Assembly: GCF_964340395.1 (NCBI RefSeq)
Contig: NC_135553.1
Span: forward strand, 12,514,501-12,578,500
Direction: 5' to 3'
Source: Glandiceps talaboti
Taxonomy: Eukaryota; Hemichordata; Enteropneusta; Spengelidae
DNA: 64,000 bases
Under the pieces are notes generated by a model. That model was not told the origin of the DNA and made no database searches. It saw only the letters and a program-made list of their open reading frames with translations. The position numbers and the translations under genes were made by a program. Below, piece by piece: positions 55,767 through 64,000 of the stretch (its first letter is position 1; each line of letters opens with the position of its first letter).

Positions 55767-56468
55767 TAGACTTGGACTCGAGAATTCGTGGCTTCTAGAA
55801 ATTTGTAAACCATCTTTCAAACTGCATTGAGACATCCACGATCCGCTCTCAGTCGTGATCGGCTAGATATGTGCACGTATTCTCCCTCGCTGAGAAGAAT
55901 GTCGTGTTTTTATAAGATTTTACGGAGAAATTTCAACATGGACATTTCAAGCGTGAGCTACATACACTTCACGGTGAAGCACTAGGGAGACCAGCTGAAT
56001 ATGCCATGGGCGTGTTCTTTTTCGGACCCTGCTGAAACTTGCAATCACCTTTCAAAAGACAAACCACTTGTAAAGTGAAGAATTAACGTTAACGGTAATG
56101 TCATGTTTATGAATTAGATAACTTTTTAAATATAGACAGTCCAACATGCCTAAATGATTACATATATTCATACCTATAAAACTGTCCGCACCAATTTCCA
56201 CTTCGAATTCGTGTAAGAGATATTAAAATTCAAGAGAAATTCAAAATTGAAATAACGTATGTGTAAATTAAGCTAATGGTGAAATAAAAATTGTATTCTT
56301 CTTTGATTGACTTAAAAGTGTCGGAATTTTTCATGAACAATACATCGAACATCAATTTGTACAGTTGATGAGGGCGATATATACATTACATCGGTCGCAT
56401 TGCAAATGCTGTTTAACGGTATCCAACATTCGACGCAACACGCGTATGTCAGTTTTAAAATCGTATTA

Positions 56469-56610
56469 TTAATTTAGATCTGCTTTCTGCGGTCCTTGTC
56501 TTGAATTATCACGGGCCTTACGTTCTGTCTGAGATTCTGTATACTCCGGTTCCCATGGGGGTGTGACAAAAATGAGCCAGTCAAACCTTGCAAACGAGAC
56601 ACACACAACA
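56469..56610 (-). other. Unidentified exon-like ORF end
   Basis: The minus strand reads PPWEPEYTESQTERKARD and continues to a TAA near 56476. Upstream there are possible acceptors (AATGACAG; GTTTGCAAG). The charged composition looks protein-like, but no family was recognised and no partner exon was found. It lies downstream of the ECSIT stop codon on the same strand, so it could be an alternative 3' exon or noise. Confidence 0.2.
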
Positions 56611-56640
56611 CTGTCATTAGAGGGCAACACACAACATTTC

Positions 56641-56671
<31 letters not shown>

Positions 56672-57654
56672 CATGGCACACACACAGCTGTAGGAAGACA
56701 ACCAAACCCAGACAGCCACTTTTTTGTTTGTTTTCAAAACATGTCTCAGTGAAATAAAATTTTGGTAAACTCCATGGTGATGAAAAGTTACATATTATTT
56801 GTAAAATCACCTAATTTATTGAAGCTTTACACAACATTTTTCCATTAAACATACCATTTTGTAAATTTCATAGCATCACTGGTTTTAACTTTACAATCTC
56901 TTTTCCAATACTCTTGTCAATGCTAAGTTACTAATTTCACACAATTCGTCTTTTATCTATGACTAAATACCAAATGTCAAATTTGGTATTTGGTTGACTG
57001 CATTACAAACAGACCATGCAGCAGATAAGCCTATACAGGCTCTCATGAAATGCAGCTAAAACCTGAAAACGTATCAAAATATTTTCACTAGACCTTCATA
57101 GATTGATACAATTGATTTGCACATGGCATTCAACTTCTGAGACAAGAAACACGGGTGAAGAAACAAGACTTTCAGAAATCAGTGAGTTGATGCCCAGAAT
57201 GCCAGAGGTATGAGTAACCTTCCTTATAAATTGAGTCAAATAGAATCATTGCCAATTTCATTAGATATCGCCAAAACTGTATGTCACATATTTTCATCTT
57301 TGATACAACACTATGGGTAAATAAGGATTACACTTCTTACTGACTTATTCCAAATGAAAACAAAATATAAATAATGTAACACATTATTACCACTGAAGTC
57401 TTGAAGTCTGTAATAAATCTAAACTGTAAGCATTGCTTTCAAGTTCATACCACTTTGTGTATTCCTAAGATATGAACAGAAGCATTTTGGTTCAACTCTA
57501 CAAAACATTGTCATTCTACCCTTTCACTTTACATGAGAAGGGTGTCTGTAGAGGGCGCCCCCACACAGCATATCTTACAGACTACATTTTGGTCTCATGT
57601 AAATAAACTGCAAATGAACTATTATACACAGATGCATTGTGGGAAGATTACTTC

Positions 57655-59478
57655 TCAGCTTCCTGTTTGTGTAGCTAATTGTGTGGGTGGTGGTGGTTGG
57701 TAGATGTTAAAGACGACGGGTATGTTTCCAAGATTTGGGTTTTCTTCTTGTAGATTATTTATCCAAGTTCTTAACGACTCCTGACTATTGTCACTGGTTG
57801 CACACATGGCAAAGACTGGACCTTCCTTATGAACTGGGACAACTGAAACAAAACAAGACACAAAAATATTCCAATCTCATGAAGAACTTCATAACTTGAG
57901 GATTATATGTACGATATCAGGGTAAATGTAGTGAGAAACCTGCCTTGTTATTGATCCAAAATGCTTTTTAGTAAAGGCAGTGAGGAATGTAGATTGGAGG
58001 TGGTAGCCGGCAAAAACTGCCATTAGTGGCCTATGATGTGAAGAAGTAAGTTTTTTGACAGATTCATGATACTTCTAACCATGGGCACCAAGTGTGTCCT
58101 CTACGCCAACTTGATGCACCACTGGCACACAACAATTTCATGTGATGCAGCAAAATTTGATGTTCCATTATTCCACATTATTGGATGGCTTGCAAGAAAA
58201 CATAGTTTCAATCATTTCAGCCCAAACATTCATTGCATTTTATTAAAGATGCGACAGCTGAACCTGGAATGTATTTTGAAACTGTTTTGGTAGATATAAT
58301 GACATACTTGTAATATCGTACACAGTATTGAATCACCTGTGGGTAGACATATATCCTAGCTTTATGCATAATTTTGGGTCCACACCATAAAATCGGCATC
58401 CCAAACACGATTGAAAATTTTCATCTGTTACTGTACTATGTTTGGATAAAATCAACCTCTAATTAACATGTACAATGTCTGACTATTGGTATTTTAACAA
58501 TCTGCAGTCAATATATTGCTGGTTGTTATACTCCAGTTACAGCAAGTGTAGCTTTAATGAAAATAATGATATCCCTGTTACAGCTACTGTAGCTTTATAA
58601 AATAATAATACCCCAGTTACAGCTAGTGTAGCTTTAATGAAAATAATAGTAGTCTAGTTACAGCTAGTGTAGCTTTAATGAAAATAATAATACCCCAGTT
58701 ACAGCTAGTGTAGCTTTAATGAAAATAATAGTAGTCTAGTTACAGCTAGTGTAGCTTTAATGAAAATAATAATACCCCAGTTACAGGTAGTGTAGCTTTA
58801 ATGAAAATAATAGTAGTCTAGTTACAGCTAGTGTAGCTTTAATGAAAATAATAATACCCCAGTTACAGGTAGTGTAGCTTTAATGAAAATAATAGTAGTC
58901 TAGTTACAGCAAGTGTAGCTTTAATGAAAATAATAATACCCCAGTTACAGCTAGTGTAGCTTTAATGAAAATAATAGTAGTCTAGTTACAGCTAGTGTAG
59001 CTTTAATGAAAATAATAGTAGTCCAGTTACAGGTAGTGTAGCTTTAATGAAAATAATAATACTCTCTAGTTACAGGTAGTGTAGCTTTAACGAAAATAAT
59101 AGTAGTCTAGTTACAGCAAGTGTAGCTTTGATGAAAATAATAATACCCAGTTACAGCAAGTGTAGCTTTAATGAAAATAATAATACTCTACTTACAGCAA
59201 GTGTAGCTTTAATGAAAACACCTCCTTACCTTCTCTTTTTTTATCCTTTTCATTTTCTTCTTCTTCTGATGGTGCTAGTGTAAAATGATCAGCTCGAAGT
59301 ACAAAATATGTCATCTTTTTATTCCTCAACCATAGATTGTAAGTTCCTTCCACGTATACAGGTGCATATCTGGGATGGTCTGCTAAAAGTTCTTTCTGTT
59401 CTGGACTCTGTACTTGGGCTATGAAGTTTTCTTCACCTGAACCATTTGTGTACTGTTAACAAAGTATAACAGTCAATA

Positions 59479-59513
<35 letters not shown>

Positions 59514-62500
59514 TAATCAATCAATTGTACACAAACATGCCTTCAGTTTCTCTTTGAAACAATTCAGAATGGAGGCCATTCACATAAGCAAGGGTTGTAC
59601 TTTTTCCAGAAATTTCTAAGAGAGAATCGCACAATGTTACACAAGCTCAATAAATGAACATTCTTTGTTTAAAAACCTCCCCTGCCCCCTCCCTCTAAAC
59701 AAATGTTCACAAGTGCGACATCACACTTTTATATATGATGTAAACCATGATGAAAATTGTAGCGGTCACACCAGTACCACTACGATCAATGCATTGTAAA
59801 AACATGATGGCAATAACGAAGTTCCAACCTTGTGAACCTGTTTACTGAGATGGTGATAAACACACCAAAATACTACCATAAACCCAGCACTGTATCTCAC
59901 ATTAGAAGTAAATTTGTATCAACTTATCAACATCTCAGTAGTAAATACAGAAGTTTTTATCATTGAAGGTATCAAAGTTTTCAAAATTCGGTTAGAAGTG
60001 CGAAAATGAAGTTCAGTAATTGCATTGATGCCAGACCCTCTCCCCCTAAAGAAACAAACTTCACTTATTGAGCTTGTGTGATTTTGTGCGATCATCCCTA
60101 AGGCTTCACTAGCTGTACACTGTACGGTGAGCCATGTAAGGGTGCCCCCACACATTGGCCATTCCCTTTCTCAAGGCCATTGATGGTGGAATACTATTAA
60201 CACAACATGTCTTACAGTCTACAGCCTGTAACTAGAACTATCTTTATCATAATGTTTATTATTAGTGATCACACATTGTCAACATCACATACATGTACAA
60301 TGTGCTGACAAGAAAGTCTATAGTTCTGAGCCTTTTCTTGTACTGTTACAAACCTCACAAACATCTGGTACCACCATGCCTAGTAGATGTACACATACGT
60401 TCAAAGACTACATTGGTGAGATGGCTAGACGACTGGGCATTCGCTTAAGAGAACATGTCAGTGGTCATCAACCATTATCAGCAGTAGAACACTTGAAGAA
60501 GTCACATTCACAACATAAGTGTGACATGAAAAGTGTCAAAATCATGGACAAAAGAACAACTTTACAGCTGTAGGTTGAAGGAAGCCATATGTATTCACCA
60601 AAGCAAGCCCACTCTCAACCGGAATGGAGATCCCAGCTGTTTCTCTGAAGCTCATTTCATGTTTCTCTTCAGAGACACATTGCGGTAGCCCATTGTAGTA
60701 CACCCCTTACAATGCTGACGAGATGCCAACGAAGATTTGGGATTTACTTCCAAAAATGTTTTGATTCTGTGAGTAGAAATATTCATTACTAAGTTCGAAG
60801 ACTTCACCCAGAGACCCAAAGATTTGTTGCTGTGTACACCTCATTAATCATTCATATTTATTAAGTGTCAAAAGCAATGACTCTCTCAGTCTACTACTCA
60901 CCTTGAAGACGTCAAATTTGGCTTCATATTCCGCTATCCTTTTCAATCCTAATCTAGCTACTTCCACTGGATCTTCTGGCAACACCTTGGGAACAGGAAA
61001 TGGATTGACATGCCGGAACTTATAAAACCAGTAAAGTATCCGCTGGAGTTTCCTGACTGGATTACCCTTGCGTCCAAATACAGCCAATAGAACTCCCTTG
61101 GTTTCTTCATCTGGCATTATACCTGGAAATATGCAAATTACGTAGCAAAGTATTTCAATACTTCAAAATTGAAAGCCTGCATTTTGCACAATTATGCAAA
61201 TTTTAAAGCAGGCAGCAATATCTACAACTGAGACCCATAAATCTGCCCCACTGATGGAAATATACTTGTTGAATTGAAACAAAGAATCTTAAAAACATAA
61301 CTAGCAAAACATTGCAGAGTAGCTTTGTACCACCTACTAGCCCTTTTTTACATCCCTGGTGTATTAAGTAATAAGTGTTGTTGACTTACCATTGTCTTCC
61401 ATCTGTTGAAGTACCTTGATGGCACATATCTGTTGTTCAGGAAAGTGTTGAAACATTGTTTGCACAAAATTTTCCGGGATAAATTCACCTTTGGGAAAGA
61501 CATGTAGGAGTCTGTTATACACCTTGATATCTTTCTCTACACCGAACACTTTCATCCATTTTAGTGCAACATAAATGAAACCGACATGTCCCCGTCGCCG
61601 TATGTCCCTGTCTTCAAAAGACTTGATGGCATGTTCAAAACTCTCCCTGTTAGGACTTTTCTTGTATGCATCTTCAAAAAGGTTATCTTGAGGAACAACT
61701 GACTGTTGCTGTGTCTTGTCTTTCTTGAACATTCCAAAAAGACTTTTCTTCTCTTCTGCATATAGTGGATTGCAGGTATGAAACTGTGCCACGCCATGTT
61801 GCTGCATAGGTAAGAACCATCATTATTAACTGATAGTTATGAGAACAAAGCAAAATGTTCAGTGGACTACATTCATAATTTGTCTAGTGCCCTCTATGTC
61901 AAACATTGGATTTCTTTCTTTTATTCTTCCGCTTCAGTAATAACTCTACAATTAATAAGATTGCTCTATCTGATGAAAAAAAAATACAGAAATTAAATGC
62001 TTCACTATAGGTTTCTTATTCTGCACAAAATAAATGACCTTACGATTTTGAAAAATGTTCATTTGGCTGTTTTCCTAGGTTGTCTAGTCCCCTCTACGAC
62101 AGTTTGGATTTTCATCTACTCCTTTGCTCTTTTGGCCTTCTGTCCATATACCAAGAGAGAGCATAAACTTTTGACATGAAGCCAACATTTATAGTTAAGC
62201 TTGACGAGTCCTGGTGGCATACTGGGGAAATCTACTAAAAGTTGGCTAGGTTTCCATATGTAACACCACAGTTATAATGGATCCACAGAGCCCTGTAAAT
62301 TACTTGGGGAACTTGGGTAGATTTTACCTACTTACTGCCCTTCACAAAAACACCGCAAAAACAGGACCAGAACTATGGATTGCAAAGATAGGCAATGCAG
62401 TCTAGGCTAACCTTATGTTCATTCCTTGGTAGAGGGTCCTTCAAGTATTGAGCCGTAGTCACCAATCTGCAAAATGTCAGAGGACCTCTCCTCAGAATGC

Positions 62501-62522
62501 TGGACAAGGCAAGGGATGCCAT
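57655..62522 (-). CDS. ECSIT: Evolutionarily conserved signaling intermediate in Toll pathway
   Basis: Coding exons in transcript order: 62412-62522, 61390-61801, 60902-61122, 59230-59452, 57655-57842. Phases agree and give 384 residues with the stop at 57655-57657. In vertebrates ECSIT is an assembly factor of mitochondrial complex I and an adaptor in Toll/TRAF6 and BMP signalling. Seen: an Arg-containing presequence without early acidic residues (MASLALSSILRRGPLTFCRL) fitting mitochondrial import; the PPR-like helical core (RRRGHVGFIYVALKWMKVFG, VYNRLLHVFPKG); GIMPDEET, NPFPVP and LPEDPVEVARLGL; VYVEGTYNLWLR; and GPVFAMC near the end followed by IPVVFNIYQPPPP. All match the vertebrate protein in order. 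Exon 1 starts after an acceptor-like site at 62529-62531, so an upstream non-coding exon is expected. The first intron has a less usual donor, GTTAGC. Confidence 0.96.
58240..58560 (+). mobile_element. MITE family D, copy 2, fused to a minisatellite
   Basis: The left end TATTAAAGATGCGACAGCTG is a decayed inverted repeat of the right end. The interior GTATTGAATCACCTGTGGGT and ACATGTACAATGTCTGACTA match copies 1 and 3. Its right terminal repeat is the first unit of the array at 58536-59215. Confidence 0.75.
58536..59215. repeat. 41-bp-unit minisatellite with 82-bp higher-order repeat
   Basis: About 17 units contain GTTACAGCTAGTGTAGCTTT followed by AATGAAAATAATA. GTTAC starts at 58616, 58657, 58698, 58739 and 58780, a strict 41-bp period. 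Two unit types, one with ACCCCA and one with GTAGTCTA before GTTACAG, mostly alternate, giving an 82-bp higher-order repeat. The array ends about 14 bases from the ECSIT splice donor at 59229, inside the last intron. Confidence 0.92.
59479..59524. repeat. (CAAT)n microsatellite in ECSIT intron
   Basis: About eleven ATCA units follow 26 bases after the exon acceptor (exon high edge 59452). A similar (CAAT)n tract lies at 10446-10510 in a TRMT1 intron. Confidence 0.9.
60385..60835 (+). pseudogene. GIY-YIG-like endonuclease remnant of a retroelement
   Basis: The plus strand reads YIGEMARRLGIRLREH, SAVEHLKKSHSQH, then after a frameshift near 60570 KEAICIHQSKPTLNRNG. YIGE..R.L..R..EH and the terminal KPxLNR are typical of the GIY-YIG nuclease at the C-terminus of Penelope-like retroelements. 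The non-coding 3' part (AAATGTTTTGATTCTGTGAG and beyond) is shared with 1-45 and 35415-35560. No reverse transcriptase domain is present, and the copy has a frameshift and stops. It lies antisense in an ECSIT intron. Confidence 0.65.
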
Positions 62523-64000
62523 TGGGTCCTGTTTTTTTCAAAAAACAAACAAGAATATAAATACTTCTACTTCTACTTCTATACTGTGTAAACATCCGAA
62601 AGGATTATCATCACACAGTGATATATAATTCATTAAAAAGGGTCATGTTATGTTCGACTTTGAAAGAGATGAGAGTTAGGCTCTCAAATGAAATGTTAGA
62701 AATAGGTGACAAATAACAGAAACCATGGCTAGTACTTCCAACAAAAAATGAAAATATTCATAAAAGTGTTTGCGTAATTTCTATTTTATGAGGTTTATAC
62801 TTTTTTTGTTAATACATTTTAAACTGCTCAGAAATCTTATTCTTAGGTTTTTAGAAAGTTATCTGGTTTTAATTATTCAATTGTACAAAGTAATAGTTTA
62901 CTGTTTGTCAATTTTTCTATTCATACTTTTTGATGAAGTTTTGAAGGAAAAAAAGACTGTATTTATCGTGTAATCCTATCATTTCAATTATTGTGTCAAA
63001 TATGATTTTGTCTCAGAGTGCATTGTGGAATACTTGGTGTAAGAAGATTTTTTTATCTTCCTCTATTCTATATGTTATTCTTTTCGCTACTTTCATTTTA
63101 ATTCTGTATATGGATATTTTTAAAAATAATAATCATAATTATAATAATACAGTGCATCATGCTAAGATACGGCATGTATATCATTATATTATGCTGCTGG
63201 TATGTCATGATCTGTGACATAGTTCCGCTTGTAGCTCAGGATGTATTGCTATAGTATCGTTGATACTCTGACTTACACCTCTGCTATTGTCCCATAGCCA
63301 GAAATATGAGGGGTAGTGTTGAATGTGTGCACATGCATAGTATTTGAAACCTGGTGACTTTAAGGGCACTTATAGGCAGTGTTTTAGTTTTTATTACATT
63401 GATAATATTGTGAATCGAATTGATATGTCATCTCCATGTGTTATTATCTATGGAACCATAGCAGAAGTGACAGAAGAGTATCGAAGAGTGTCACCATAGC
63501 AATACATCCACAGCTACTCTGCTTGCAGACAGAGTAAGATGGGACTCATTTCTGACATTATCTGCTTTAAGTTAAGAGGAAGGGTCAGTGTCAGATTTGA
63601 GTTCCGATTACTCCATCTTCAAGCCGAGCCCAAGCAGGACTAACTGTGACATAGAGCAGTTCACTTGCAAGATATATCAGATAACATGAATGCATGAGAA
63701 CTTGACCAGTTGCAAACTCAGTCAGTAGGAGGAGAGAACTCAGTGAGTTATGAACTCGGGCAACTCATACCTTTATAGTATCAATTATATTTATTCCAAT
63801 TACCCAGTATCTATGACATTTGCTATACACATACCTAGTGAACATATAAATTATCATTTATCACTTAGCAAAATTGTCTTGCTGTAGACATTACCAAATG
63901 TCTTGTGCTGTGTCTTGCTAATGCTATATAACATTGTGAGTGTACATATTATTATGCAATAAATTGATTGCATAAAGGAAACAGCAGAATTCATACTTTG
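62523..64000. other. ECSIT upstream region
   Basis: Apart from a few bases of 5' untranslated exon (to 62528) no gene was recognised. The ECSIT promoter may lie here or beyond the window. A fold-back element occupies 63231-63517. The 60-75-residue ORFs near 62770-63217 are AT-rich noise. Confidence 0.6.
63231..63517. mobile_element. Fold-back element with about 68-bp terminal inverted repeats
   Basis: GTAGCTCAGGATGTATTGCT at the left pairs with AGCAATACATCCACAGCTAC at the right. Inner parts pair as well (CTGCTATTGTCCCATAG with CTATGGAACCATAGCAG). It has no coding capacity. Confidence 0.8.

Noticed and set aside
58536-59215. CRISPR-like regular array
   Set aside because: Units are contiguous 41-bp repeats without unique spacers, in an animal intron.

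Overview
This is a 64-kb piece of an AT-rich animal nuclear genome. Genes are split by GT-AG introns of about 0.5-3 kb, and intergenic DNA is full of microsatellites, minisatellites and fold-back (terminal-inverted-repeat) elements. The proteins are close to vertebrate orthologues (TRMT1, MXRA7, WBP2, ECSIT). Gene content and repeat style suggest an invertebrate, most likely a non-vertebrate deuterostome, but the species cannot be fixed from sequence alone. There are no bacterial operons, CRISPR arrays, or rRNA or tRNA genes.

Layout. (1) 47-14485, minus: TRMT1, the tRNA guanine-26 N2-dimethyltransferase. Fourteen coding exons were reconstructed with consistent phases; the last zinc-finger exon(s) lie beyond the left edge. 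(2) About 15087-15406: a compact divergent promoter with an ETS/CRE composite site. (3) 16371-22807, plus: MXRA7, a small single-pass membrane protein with an acidic stretch. (4) 22808-30521: a gene-free stretch between convergent 3' ends. (5) 30522-36743, minus: WBP2, eight coding exons, GRAM domain plus two PPPY motifs. (6) 36744-37182: a second divergent promoter, also with a perfect TGACGTCA site. (7) 37183-42827, plus: a two-transmembrane PPxY protein resembling TMEM174/TMEM171 in architecture. (8) 42828-57654: about 15 kb without a recognised gene, rich in repeats, with one possible unknown gene at 48059-48974. (9) 57655-62522, minus: ECSIT, five coding exons, complete CDS, with a 41-bp-unit minisatellite in its last intron. 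(10) 62523-64000: upstream sequence with a fold-back element.

TRMT1 and ECSIT are both expected in mitochondria; TRMT1 also has an internal start that would give a non-mitochondrial form. WBP2 and its divergent neighbour both carry WW-binding PPxY motifs and share a promoter region, so common WW-domain partners are possible; this is inference.

The most interesting signals are: tandem partial copies of a catalytic TRMT1 exon in the adjacent intron; a minisatellite apparently built from a MITE terminal repeat and ending about 14 bases from an ECSIT splice donor; a MITE nested in another MITE; retroelement remnants with a GIY-YIG-like domain; and an unidentified ORF pair in the large intergenic region. 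I did not find a clear new multi-gene system.
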